Shown here: one piece after another, positions 37,628 to 46,779 of the stretch
Layout of the letters: each line of letters starts with the position of its first letter
Numbering within the stretch: position 1 is the stretch's first letter
Assembly: GCF_002368415.1 (NCBI RefSeq)
Contig: NZ_AP018290.1
Span: 933,470-997,469, forward strand
DNA from: Calothrix sp. NIES-4105
GTDB lineage: Bacteria > Cyanobacteriota > Cyanobacteriia > Cyanobacteriales > Nostocaceae
Direction: 5' to 3'
DNA length: 64,000 nucleotides
Program-made: the position numbers and the translations under genes
The notes under the pieces: generated by a model
The model's database searches: none
Seen by the model: the letters and a program-made list of their open reading frames with translations, nothing else
What the model was told of the DNA's origin: nothing

Positions 37628-38464
37628 TTAAGGATATACGCTATCAGCAACTAATACTGGAGTGTTTTTATATTCCGCCTCAAGTTTTTTTCTTAAGTTC
37701 CAGCCCCAATTCAGATTTAAATTATAATTTCGTTCAATATCAGCAATTACAAATGGACGAACTTCTCCTATAATTGCAACAGTCTGACCTTCGTTAATTG
37801 CAACTCTTGACGGGTGTTTTAATAGAACAAGTAAATCTGAACCACCAATTAACTTATCCTCATCTAGCTTTAGTAAACTTGGACTTTGAATATCTTTGAC
37901 TTCACCTATAATAGCAACTCTTCTACCATAATACTGTTGGGGTTGTGCAGTGACTTGAGCGGGTTTGGGAGCAAGTGCAATATAGTGCGCGATAATTGCA
38001 GGTTGATTAATGTAATCTTTGTAATATTCGTCTTGTATTTTCAGTTTAAACTTGCGCTCGATTTCTGGAATATTTAAATTACGGACTTGACCTGTCACCT
38101 GAACTTCTATATTTCGGTCTTCTGGTAAATTGAAGGGTACACCTGAAGCATTAATAACTACGATAGGTTTGCCGCCAAATAATCGTCTATCATTAACAGC
38201 AAAAGAACGTAAACCAATACGTTGTACAGGTTTACTTCTAATTGCTACGCTTTTACCAATAAAATCATCGGTTTCACGTTTAATTTCATTTGTATTAGTA
38301 ATTTGTGAGGTTATATTTTGTGGCTCGGAAACAAAAAAATTGCAACCTCTGGTTAGCATAGCTAATACAATAAGTAGGAGCAAAACTCCTACGTTTGTAA
38401 AGCATCCAGATGTATCACCGTCTTTAGAATCATTGTCAACTTTATTGCCTGGAAGTTGATTCAT
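37628..38464 (-). CDS. Membrane-anchored protein with two related beta domains
   Basis: 278 residues, ATG 38464. One TM helix at about 25-40 (VGVLLLLIVLAMLTRGC) puts the rest outside. Two related units follow: about 70-165 (GKSVAIRSKPVQRIGLRSFA, VQVTGQVRNLNIPEIERKF) and about 178-278 (GRRVAIIGEVKDIQSPSLLK, VAIIGEVRPFVIADIERNY). The repeated strand pattern with G-x-V suggests OB- or barrel-like folds. I do not recognise the family. Confidence 0.75.
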   Translation of the reverse strand: MNQLPGNKVDNDSKDGDTSGCFTNVGVLLLLIVLAMLTRGCNFFVSEPQNITSQITNTNEIKRETDDFIGKSVAIRSKPVQRIGLRSFAVNDRRLFGGKPIVVINASGVPFNLPEDRNIEVQVTGQVRNLNIPEIERKFKLKIQDEYYKDYINQPAIIAHYIALAPKPAQVTAQPQQYYGRRVAIIGEVKDIQSPSLLKLDEDKLIGGSDLLVLLKHPSRVAINEGQTVAIIGEVRPFVIADIERNYNLNLNWGWNLRKKLEAEYKNTPVLVADSVYP

Positions 38465-38664
38465 GGCTTAAACAACCTTATATAAATTTATAATTCATGA
38501 TGTAACCAAATAAACAAACCAGAAAAGGCGCCTGTACCAACTTTAATGGCTGCGTAAGTAACTCAATCATGATATAGAAACACTGGCTGTCGCTATTAAA
38601 AGTGACAACCAGTATTCACAATTTCTCATGGACAAATTCAGGTAAGCGGCGCCGTAACCTTGTG

Positions 38665-39297
38665 TTAGTTTAAAAAGACCTGACCATCTTTTTGAATTCT
38701 CAAAACTCCTTGGTTGTCATCAAAGTTTGTCGTTTCATCCAATGAAACTGCTAACATTCCTTCAGAAGATGTAGGTACAACACGCAGCAACCCACCATCA
38801 GAACGTACTACCGTGATCGTGACAGGTGTTGGTAGATTTTGTAGCAGATACTCTTCCCTACCCGAAAGAGTTCTAGGTTTGGTGTGTCCAATTGCTTGAT
38901 ACGTGATAGAAGCATTAGTATTGTTTTTTAATCTCACATTTACTGTCCCTGCTGGTGCAACAACAGCAATTGGGTTTTGCCGACTTTCTGGATAAGGTAT
39001 TGGTTGGCGGTTAACAGGTAAACCTTGCGGTTGAACTAAAATCCTTGGTTGTACAACGACTGATCCCCCTTGCCCTACTTGTCTTCGAGTAAAAGCATTT
39101 GGTGTACATCCAGTAGGAACCAAAACTTGATTATTATGTGGCTCCTCGTAGAAAATACTGGGACAGGGGTTTATTTTGGAAGTTCTTTGTTGTGCTTGTA
39201 CGGTTTGGGTGTGTGCAATTACGCTCACAAGCAAACTGCCACAAATCATTGTGAATATCCTAATCTTTTTTGAGGGAGTTGTGTTCATTTTATACAT
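38665..39297 (-). CDS. Secreted protein of unknown function
   Basis: 210 residues with a signal peptide (KKIRIFTMICGSLLVSVIAH, cleavage after VQA). Mature part: a Gln/Pro-rich linker, then a beta domain (TVNVRLKNNTNASITYQAIG, LLQNLPTPVTITVVRSDGG). ATG at 39297 or three codons later (MNTTP). The second half resembles small extracytoplasmic beta proteins found near PRC-barrel genes. A two-part motif lies about 210 bases upstream (39505). Confidence 0.75.
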   Translation of the reverse strand: MYKMNTTPSKKIRIFTMICGSLLVSVIAHTQTVQAQQRTSKINPCPSIFYEEPHNNQVLVPTGCTPNAFTRRQVGQGGSVVVQPRILVQPQGLPVNRQPIPYPESRQNPIAVVAPAGTVNVRLKNNTNASITYQAIGHTKPRTLSGREEYLLQNLPTPVTITVVRSDGGLLRVVPTSSEGMLAVSLDETTNFDDNQGVLRIQKDGQVFLN

Positions 39298-39504
39298 AAA
39301 TACTACCTATGACTACAAATTTGTCAGTATTTATACAAGCCAATTATTTAATTATTTGCGTGTTAAATTTTGACTTGATGTTTAGTTTTCGCGCATCTTC
39401 GAGCGTGTAAACGTTCATCTAGTAAGATAATTGAGCGCTCAATTAATAAATAGAGGAGTTATGAAAACTACAGACTGTCGTTTCAACTTAGATTAAATTT
39501 TAAT

Positions 39505-39526
39505 AGTGGAAAACTAGTGGAGAATT
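39505..39526 (+). promoter_or_regulatory. Two-part motif
   Basis: agtggaaaactagtggagaa, one mismatch from the copy at 32648. Shared divergent upstream space. Confidence 0.5.
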
Positions 39527-39667
39527 TTGGTAATTTTCAAAAATACTACTAAAGAAGTAGATTTGGTCTAATTCAATCAATTATTAGGGCGCCAATCAGC
39601 ACAAATAAATTTAAATCAAAAGTATTTGATTTTGTTCATGGTAAAATCCACAGATATAAAATTACTC

Positions 39668-39860
39668 TAAGAGATTGTTTGAAAAGTCTAAATAATATAC
39701 ATCAAACCCCTCTCCAAACCTCTCCCCGTTCACGTAGTGTGCCGCTTCGGCAAGCGGGGAGAGGCTTTAAAAACTTTATTCTATTGTTCCCCTTCCCTAC
39801 AAGGGAAGGGGTTAGGGGTTAGGTTTTTAGTTAATATTGATATTTTTCAAACATCCTCTA
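39668..39860. repeat. Composite dispersed repeat
   Basis: It begins with agagattgtttgaaaagtct, passes through a cctctcc/ggagagg stem (39713-39765) and the palindrome CCCCTTCCCT-ACA-AGGGAAGGGG (39784-39806), and ends with atttttcaaacatcctctaa, an inverted copy of its beginning. The flanking inverted words suggest a nonautonomous element about 190 bases long. The inner palindrome is the one inserted in cheA at 5749. Confidence 0.65.
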
Positions 39861-39913
39861 AATCATTATCTAAAGGTGCCCATATTCAAATAACTTTAAA
39901 TAATATCTTAAAA

Positions 39914-39937
39914 TAGTGGATAACTGGTGGAAAACTT
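39914..39937 (+). promoter_or_regulatory. Two-part motif, variant order
   Basis: agtggataactggtggaaaa: the halves GTGGATAA and GTGGAAAA appear in the opposite order from the 49312 copy. Confidence 0.45.
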
Positions 39938-40265
39938 TTAATTCGATTTCAAAAATCAGCCTTTGAGTTTATATTGTGATGTTTATTAATATTTATACTT
40001 ATATAAATATGACCACAGTTGTAAAAATATAATTAGGAAATATAACTTTTGATTCATGTTTGAGTTAAAGAATTAAATTAATATATAGTTTATAGACTCA
40101 AAGCTAAAAAATTTCAAATAAAATTTGCATTTACCAAGGTTAATTAATCAGGTTATCCTTAAATCTAGGATTATGTGCATAGTTGATAAGCTTTGAACAA
40201 GAGATAGTTGATATCCATGTCTAATCAAGAATTAGCCAATTTTGTATTTATCGTATGAGGAATTT

Positions 40266-40916
40266 ATGAACTGTAAATTTACTAAGTCTATTATCAAGTT
40301 AATTGGACTCGTTTCTGCGGTTTCTTTAGCTACTCTGTCCTTGGAGAATAAATCTGCCGTAGCACAAACTCCTTCAATTATAGCTGTTGACGGTAATCTC
40401 AATGAATATTCACCTTCTACAGCGCCACTGTTAAGGCGCGGTATTAGATCATCAACGGTTCAAGATGTTCAACTTTTATTGCAACGACTTGGATTTTACT
40501 ATGGACGGATTGATGGTATTTACGGCGCCCAAACTGCTTCCGGAGTTATTACCTTTCAACGTTCTAGAAACTTAATTGCGAATGGTGCAGTTGACTCACG
40601 AACTTGGCAAGCGTTAATTAATGCTAGTAATCGCATATCTCCAACACCTGTGAGTAACCTTAATCAATATTCACCGCAAACGGCGCCAGTATTACGTATT
40701 GGTAGTAGGGGACAAGTTGTGCGAGATATCCAAGGCTTTTTGAAACAGAAAGGATTTTACACTGGTGCTGTTGATGGTATTTATGGTAATGCCACAGCCA
40801 CAGCAGTTGAGGCATTCCAACGACGTGATGCGCGCGTTAGAAATGATGGAATCGTTGGACAAAGCACGTGGGCTGCCATGATTAACGCTGCTAGCAATCC
40901 TCTTGCTATTAACTAA
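40266..40916 (+). CDS. Secreted protein with two peptidoglycan-binding domains
   Basis: About 216 residues from ATG 40266, which has TGAGG 5 bases upstream; the frame extends to TTG 40242 but less well supported. Signal peptide (IIKLIGLVSAVSLATLSL, cleavage after AVA). Two PG_binding_1 repeats: VQDVQLLLQRLGFYYGRIDG and VRDIQGFLKQKGFYTGAVDG, each ending in DGIYG...T...F-Q-R. Predicted periplasmic cell-wall binding protein without a visible catalytic domain. Confidence 0.87.
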   Translation: MNCKFTKSIIKLIGLVSAVSLATLSLENKSAVAQTPSIIAVDGNLNEYSPSTAPLLRRGIRSSTVQDVQLLLQRLGFYYGRIDGIYGAQTASGVITFQRSRNLIANGAVDSRTWQALINASNRISPTPVSNLNQYSPQTAPVLRIGSRGQVVRDIQGFLKQKGFYTGAVDGIYGNATATAVEAFQRRDARVRNDGIVGQSTWAAMINAASNPLAIN

Positions 40917-41431
40917 TAAGCAATCAAGCCATAAAAAAGTGTATTTACCTAACAGCTTGATAATACAAGAGTAAAAATTTGTCATCATTGTGAAAAAACG
41001 AAAGTAGGTAAAGGGGTGTAGCAAAATAACCCCTTGTCTGCTTGATAGGAAAATAGCAAGCACATGCAGTTAATATAGACGGATAGATAGTTTCCAAAAG
41101 CTAAACAAGATTCACCTGAATGGGTGAACCGATTGTAGGAGGACAATTACGAATTGAGAAGGAGATGATAATTAAATATAATTATATATAGCAATCCTAA
41201 ATGATTCATAAAAAATCAACGTTTAAAATTTACCACAGAGACACAGAGTACACAGAGTTAGAGGTTAGAGAGGTTTTTTCCAAATGATTTAGGACTGCTA
41301 TAATTTTAATATTAAATGATAAAAATATTTTTTTAAATATAATTTTTTTCAGCTATAAATTGACGTTATCAGTGAGTATAAAAACTCTTCAAGTAAAAAA
41401 TACAACAATAACAAATCGGTTATTATAGCCT
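40917..41431. other. Intergenic region with a small inverted-repeat element
   Basis: No gene. The MITE-like element at 41187-41302 occupies the middle; the remainder is AT-rich. Confidence 0.5.
41187..41302. repeat. MITE-like element, 116 bp
   Basis: tatagcaatcctaaatgatt (41187-41206) and aatgatttaggactgctata (41283-41302) are inverted copies (two mismatches). Between them lies an 'accacagagacacagag' repeat. No coding capacity. Terminal inverted repeats of about 20 bases make it look like a nonautonomous transposon. Confidence 0.65.
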
Positions 41432-42079
41432 ATGCTTTCGGAACAGAACATCAAACAACAATGTCTTACTTTCACTTTACTTGTTACTGCATTTGTCATC
41501 TTACCTTTAGTAGTAACTGCATTTAACATCTATTTTTACAATACTAAAAATAAACTTAAAAGTGCTGATGCGGCAATTGTATTAGGAGCAGAAGTTTGGC
41601 AAGAAGAACCATCTCCTGTTTTTAGAGAACGGATTAATCATGCAATCAATCTGTATAAAAAAGGTAAGGTTAGCAGTATCATTTTTACTGGTGGAATTGG
41701 CGAAGATAAAGACATAGCTGAAGCTACCGTTGGCAAGCGTTATGCGATAGCGCGCGGAGTCCAAGAATCAGATATATTAATTGAAACTAAATCACGAACA
41801 ACCCTCCAAAACCTCAAAAATGCCAAAAAAGTTGCGTCAAAGCAGGAGCTATCTAAATTTATCATTGTTAGCGACCCCTTACATTTAAAACGAGCCACAT
41901 TAATGGCACGAGATTTAGATATGAATGCATATCCATCTGCTACACCTACTACCCGTTATCAAAGTACTAAGAGCAAGTTGAAGTTTTTGATGCGAGAAAC
42001 CGGAGCCTACTTTTTTTACTTGGTGTCCACAAATTTTTCATTATTTAAAAACTCCGACCAGAGTACAGACGTAGGGTGA
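41432..42079 (+). CDS. YdcF-like (DUF218) membrane protein
   Basis: 215 residues. One N-terminal TM (about 13-33), then the DUF218 domain: ADAAIVLGAEVWQEEPSPVF, INLYKKGKVSSIIFTGGIGE, SRTTLQNLKNAKKV and IVSDPLHLKRATLMARDL. The family includes the E. coli YdcF/SanA group linked to envelope integrity. It ends 9 bases before the convergent MscS gene. Confidence 0.88.
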   Translation: MLSEQNIKQQCLTFTLLVTAFVILPLVVTAFNIYFYNTKNKLKSADAAIVLGAEVWQEEPSPVFRERINHAINLYKKGKVSSIIFTGGIGEDKDIAEATVGKRYAIARGVQESDILIETKSRTTLQNLKNAKKVASKQELSKFIIVSDPLHLKRATLMARDLDMNAYPSATPTTRYQSTKSKLKFLMRETGAYFFYLVSTNFSLFKNSDQSTDVG

Positions 42080-42088
42080 CATTGTTTT

Positions 42089-43756
42089 TTAATTGGAGGT
42101 GTTATTTTCTTTAGTCTTATTATTTGATGAATTAGTAGAACCGTTCAAATTATCAATCATTACTTGATTTTTCAACCAAATAGCTAACATGGCAGAAAGT
42201 TGAGATAAAGAATCTTCTAACTTGGGAGACAATTCCACAGGTAAACTTCCCGAACGTATATGCAGGGAACGTTGAGGAAGGGGAATCTGAATATTCTGGT
42301 TTCGTAAATTTTCGTCGATTTGAAAGTAGAGGTCGCTTTTAATTTGAAATTGCCTTCGAGGTTTAGATATCCAAACTAACAATTGAAAATCTAAATAATC
42401 TTCACCGAATCCTTTAACCCAGACTTTTGGCGCCGGTTTATGTAAAACTTCTGAATTCTTTTTTGCTGCTTCTAGTAATGCCGAACGGATTTGAGGCATG
42501 TTTGAATTATAACCTACACGAATCGGTAATACTAACCGAGATGCTTGATTATGATGGCTCCAGTTTTTAACTTCTTTTTCTAACAGTCGAGAATTTGGGA
42601 CAATTACTAAAATGTCATCTAGGGTGCGGATATGAGTACTGCGAGCATTTAAACGCTCTACTGTTCCCATATGTTCCCCTATTTCTATAAAATCTCCAAC
42701 TTGAATTGAGCGTTCAAAAGTAACTACCAAACCACTTACTAATTCTCTGGCAACTCCCTGTAAGCCAAAACCAATTGCAACACCCAAAATACTGGCGAAA
42801 ATAGCTAAAGAACTGATATCCAAGCCCCAAATTTGCAACAGGACAACAGTACCAATAAATAAAAGACTATAGTTGAAAATAACAGCAATAGATTCTTGAA
42901 CACCTCGACTTATGCTCGTAATTCGTAGGATACGCGAGCGCAGTAAGTTGGTAACAGCTCCTGCAACAGCCAGTAATCCAAAAAATAAGCCAATTAAAAT
43001 AAGTATATTGATGACTGAGTAAGATTTGGCGCCTAAAGAAACTACGGGGGATGTTAAACTCATCGAGAGAATGCTTGTAATGCGCTGACTCCACTCCCGC
43101 GTTAATGGAAATAAGTCTGTAATATAAATGATTATTCCCACCCACAACCCTGTACGAATTAAGAAAAGTGTCAAGTACAAAAGTAATTCTAGACCCTTTG
43201 GTTGCGCTCCTGTTTCGGGGTCGTTAGCAGCCCTTGGCACTAGCCTTCGTAACCAATATTGCCAAACCCAGCCTAAAAGTTTATGTATAAATAATGCACC
43301 TATTACTGAAACAAAAGCAACTAATATCGTCTGAGTTATGTAACTAGCCTTTCGTTCTTGTTGACCTTGCTGTATTGCCTCAGTAATTATTTGTGCCCAA
43401 ATTTTCGCTTGTTCTTCTTTTGTTCTACCAGTTGGTATATCTTGTGAGGTGACAGTTAATAAGTGGCGCCCTTGAACTCGAATAACTGGTAATTGGTTAT
43501 TTTCTATAATCTCAACTTTTACAGGTTCGCTGGAACGAACTGCCTGCTTTAAAATCAAATTGGCATCAGTCGCGCGGTTTTCTGCACTAACTTGACCTGT
43601 ATCACTAACTTTAAATAGCTGGTGCCCATCAAGTGTAATAGAAGAATTCTGTCTAGTTTGCGCTTGTACAGGTGTCACTAACAGCAAGCATCCTAATATT
43701 ACTACCAAAGCAATAGACCTAATAATAGAATGAATCTGAAAGTGATTACGACGCAT
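42089..43756 (-). CDS. MscS-family mechanosensitive channel with long N-terminus
   Basis: About 555 residues from ATG 43756 (frame open back to a TTG at 43795). Signal peptide (IIRSIALVVILGCLLLVTPV, cleavage after QA), a ~110-residue periplasmic part, several TM helices, and the MscS core: pore helix GVAIGFGLQGVARELVSGLV, then beta domain VGDFIEIGEHMGTVERLNAR and the C-terminal alpha/beta domain. Releases solutes at osmotic downshift. A second, smaller MscS is at 61689. Confidence 0.88.
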   Translation of the reverse strand: MRRNHFQIHSIIRSIALVVILGCLLLVTPVQAQTRQNSSITLDGHQLFKVSDTGQVSAENRATDANLILKQAVRSSEPVKVEIIENNQLPVIRVQGRHLLTVTSQDIPTGRTKEEQAKIWAQIITEAIQQGQQERKASYITQTILVAFVSVIGALFIHKLLGWVWQYWLRRLVPRAANDPETGAQPKGLELLLYLTLFLIRTGLWVGIIIYITDLFPLTREWSQRITSILSMSLTSPVVSLGAKSYSVINILILIGLFFGLLAVAGAVTNLLRSRILRITSISRGVQESIAVIFNYSLLFIGTVVLLQIWGLDISSLAIFASILGVAIGFGLQGVARELVSGLVVTFERSIQVGDFIEIGEHMGTVERLNARSTHIRTLDDILVIVPNSRLLEKEVKNWSHHNQASRLVLPIRVGYNSNMPQIRSALLEAAKKNSEVLHKPAPKVWVKGFGEDYLDFQLLVWISKPRRQFQIKSDLYFQIDENLRNQNIQIPLPQRSLHIRSGSLPVELSPKLEDSLSQLSAMLAIWLKNQVMIDNLNGSTNSSNNKTKENNTSN

Positions 43757-43863
43757 ATCGAACCGCTGTTTACTTAAAAAATATGATTTCAACAATAACG
43801 GAAGGTAGAGCTTTATATATCTGCCAAACAGAGTAATTTTGATGTTTGATTAACGCTCTTTAG

Positions 43864-44253
43864 TTATAAATTTCCACACTTAGTGGCTAACGCTGCTGCT
43901 ACTTGAGACGCTAGTTTCTGAGAGTTAAAAGGTTTACTAATTATGCCTAATACAGGTAGTTCAGCAAATAAATCTCGGTCAGTAGTGCGTCCTCTAGCCG
44001 TTAGTAAAATTACAGGAATATGCTTAGTTAGCGGATTTGCTTGTAATTGTTGAAATGTCACTGTTCCGTCCATCTCAGGCATCATTACATCTAAGAGGAT
44101 GGCATCGGGTTGAGTAGATTGAGCCAAAATAAGTCCTTCACTACCACTATGCGCGGTCAGAACTTGCCAACCCCCCATTATCTCCAAACAGGTTTGGATT
44201 AATTTACGGATATCCGAATCATCATCAATAACTAAGATTTTCTTGGCTGTCAT
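43864..44253 (-). CDS. Single-domain response regulator
   Basis: 129 residues, receiver only: acidic pocket VIDDDSD, phospho-acceptor Asp in LLDVMMPEMDG (about residue 54), Thr in LLTARG, Lys in SKPFNS. No output domain, so it is a CheY-like relay or a phosphate sink. It is divergent from the hybrid kinase at 44627 and may be its partner. Confidence 0.88.
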   Translation of the reverse strand: MTAKKILVIDDDSDIRKLIQTCLEIMGGWQVLTAHSGSEGLILAQSTQPDAILLDVMMPEMDGTVTFQQLQANPLTKHIPVILLTARGRTTDRDLFAELPVLGIISKPFNSQKLASQVAAALATKCGNL

Positions 44254-44418
44254 AGTTCAAAGTTCAATGATTTTCCTGTTGCTTATATATATTCATAAAA
44301 TTTTACTTTATATTCTAAGCTTTACGAGTGTGAATTTTTACTATTTTTACTATTTTTCAATGATGTTGAGTCCAGAGCCGCCTTTACCCAACCTAGATGA
44401 TTAATTTTATCTATAAAA

Positions 44419-44441
44419 AGTGGAAAAGTCGTGTAGAAAAT
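44419..44441 (+). promoter_or_regulatory. Two-part motif, diverged, upstream of hybrid kinase
   Basis: agtggaaaagtcgtgtagaa: the first half is intact, the second has one substitution. About 190 bases before the kinase ATG. Confidence 0.4.
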
Positions 44442-44626
44442 GATTTTTTATTGAATTGGCAATGCAGAACTTTAGGGTTATCGGAGTCAACAATTTTTGT
44501 ACGAAGACAAAATAATCATACGAGCGGTAGGGTACGTAAAAGTTATTACAATCTACAATCAAATGAAATATTACACTGTTTTCACGTACCCGGATTACAG
44601 CTATACCCGGAAGCACTAAAAAAAAG

Positions 44627-46645
44627 ATGCAAAAATTAACGCGCGCTCTGCGAAACAGTTATAACGTTGCTGTAATAGCGGTTGTATTGGCTCTACTGCT
44701 TACACAGATACTATGGCAGGTGCATAAATTGACTATTTACCCATTATTTTTGGCTGCTGTCATGGTGAGTTCGTGGTACGGTGGCTTTAAACCAGGGTTG
44801 CTGGCTACTGTTTTGTCAACCTTTATCTGCACTTATTTCTTTTTACCTCCTATTTCTTCTCTGGCTATTAATGCTAACACTTTAGTGGGTTTAGTTCAGT
44901 TTTTGCTAGTCTCGCTGCTGATTTGCGTTCTCAACTCAATGCTGCGTAGTGCCCAAAATCAAGCCCAAATCAACGCGCTACAAGCACAGCAAAATTACGA
45001 GCGATTGCGTACTAGCCAAGAAAATTTACGCGCCTCTGAAGAACGCTACCGTTTTTTTATAGAAGGAGTAAGGGAATACGCTATTTTTATGGTGGATGTA
45101 AACGGTTGTGTTACTGACTGGAATAAAGGAGCAGAAAGGATATTAGGGTATCAAGAAGCGGAAATCATTGGACAGCATTTTTCGTGTATTTTTATACCGG
45201 AAGATATTGAGCGAGGTAGACCCGAATCAGCATTAAATACTGCTGCAACCAATGGTATGTCTAAAGACAATCGTTGGCACCTTCGATCTGATGGCACTAG
45301 ATTTTGGGCGAATGGTGTTATTATCCCTTTAAAAGATGAAACTCAAAATGGGAGGCTACACGGTTTTGCCAAAATTTTGCAAGATTTAACCGAACGCAAG
45401 CGGGCAGAAGAAGAACGCGAGCAACTATTATTACGTGAACAAGCCGCGCGCGCCTCTGCAGAAGCAGCAAATCGTTCTAAAGATGATTTTTTAGCTATAG
45501 TTTCTCATGAATTACGCACGCCAATGACCTCAATAGTTGGATGGGCTGGGATGTTGCAAACAGGTATGCTCGATGAAGAGAGGACTACTGAGGCGCTTGA
45601 GGCGTTAGAACGTAATGCTAACTTACAATTGCAACTAATCGAAGACCTTTTAGATATTTCGCGTATTGTAAGGGGAGAAATCTCGCTATCAAAAGAAAAC
45701 GTTGATTTGGTTGCCGTTATTAATGGAGCTATTCAAACTGTACAGCCAGTAATAGATGCTAAATCTATCCAACTTGAATTTGTATTAGACACTTCACAGT
45801 CAGATATTTGGGGTGACTTTGAGCGCTTGCAACAAGTGGTGTGTAATTTACTTTCCAACGCAATTAAATTTACACCCAATAATGGACGGGTTGAAATACG
45901 CTTATCAAATACAACCACTCACTCCCAAATTCAAGTCAGCGACACTGGTATTGGTATAAGTCCTGAGTTTCTACCGTATATTTTTGAACGTTTCCGCCAA
46001 GCAGATAATACAAGTACAAGGTCAAACAGAGGGTTAGGTTTAGGGTTGGCAATCGCGCGGCATATAGTAGAACTACATGGTGGTATCATAGAAGCTCTTA
46101 GTCTTGGAATAGGCCGAGGAGCAACATTTACAATCAAATTGCCATTTAAAACAGACTCGGAAACAAAAGATACTCAAAGCAATGCTTCTCGAATACAACC
46201 AGCGATGCCAGTTGAAGACGCATTACCAACAGATAATTCTTTAAGACTAGATGGGTTAAGCGTGTTAGTGGTAGATGATGAAGCGGATACACGGCAATGG
46301 ATTAGTGTGGTACTTACTCAATGTGGAGCATCCGTTTTTACTGTTGGCGAAACTCGCAAAGCATTAGAAGCTCTCGAAGAAATTAGACCTGATGTGTTGA
46401 TAAGCGATATCGGGATGCCAGGTGAAGATGGTTACGCCCTAATGCGTAAAATCAGAGAACTTGAACCTGATATGGGTGGACGTATTCCTGCTGTAGCGCT
46501 AACGGGCTATGCAAGAGTTGAGGATTATAAAGAGGCAATGGATGCAGGTTTCCAGTTACATGTTGCTAAACCTATTAGAGCAACGGAGTTAATAGCAGTT
46601 GTCGCTAGCTTGGGACAACTGTCTGGGAAGTTGTTGGGTGTGTGA
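44627..46645 (+). CDS. Hybrid sensor kinase DUF4118-PAS-HisKA-HATPase-REC
   Basis: 672 residues. N-terminal DUF4118 membrane domain (about 15-110, KdpD-like helices), coiled coil, PAS (about 135-255; GVREYAIFMVDVNGCVTDWN), HisKA (His294 in SHELRTPM), HATPase (NAIKF, DTGIGI, RGLGLGLAI) and a receiver (about 545-665, Asp594 in SDIGMP). The receiver suggests a phosphorelay through an HPt, and the next gene carries one (His290). ATG 44627 has only a weak ribosome site. Confidence 0.92.
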   Translation: MQKLTRALRNSYNVAVIAVVLALLLTQILWQVHKLTIYPLFLAAVMVSSWYGGFKPGLLATVLSTFICTYFFLPPISSLAINANTLVGLVQFLLVSLLICVLNSMLRSAQNQAQINALQAQQNYERLRTSQENLRASEERYRFFIEGVREYAIFMVDVNGCVTDWNKGAERILGYQEAEIIGQHFSCIFIPEDIERGRPESALNTAATNGMSKDNRWHLRSDGTRFWANGVIIPLKDETQNGRLHGFAKILQDLTERKRAEEEREQLLLREQAARASAEAANRSKDDFLAIVSHELRTPMTSIVGWAGMLQTGMLDEERTTEALEALERNANLQLQLIEDLLDISRIVRGEISLSKENVDLVAVINGAIQTVQPVIDAKSIQLEFVLDTSQSDIWGDFERLQQVVCNLLSNAIKFTPNNGRVEIRLSNTTTHSQIQVSDTGIGISPEFLPYIFERFRQADNTSTRSNRGLGLGLAIARHIVELHGGIIEALSLGIGRGATFTIKLPFKTDSETKDTQSNASRIQPAMPVEDALPTDNSLRLDGLSVLVVDDEADTRQWISVVLTQCGASVFTVGETRKALEALEEIRPDVLISDIGMPGEDGYALMRKIRELEPDMGGRIPAVALTGYARVEDYKEAMDAGFQLHVAKPIRATELIAVVASLGQLSGKLLGV

Positions 46646-46779
46646 AAGCAACACCCTACTTTAGGCATATGCACTTCTCCTTACGTTGATAGATGCAGAG
46701 TCAATACAAAAAATAAGACTAATAGGAAGGGTAAAGTCTTGATTTAGCGTGAGGATGCTTTCAAAAGCAAATACTTTGT

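Larger units (their letters stand above)
39298..40265. other. Intergenic region rich in repeats
   Basis: No gene in this 0.97 kb. It contains two copies of the two-part motif (39505-39526 and 39914-39937), a repeat block at 39668-39860, and AT-rich DNA. It is shared upstream space of the divergent secreted protein (39297) and the peptidoglycan-binding protein (40266). Confidence 0.6.
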
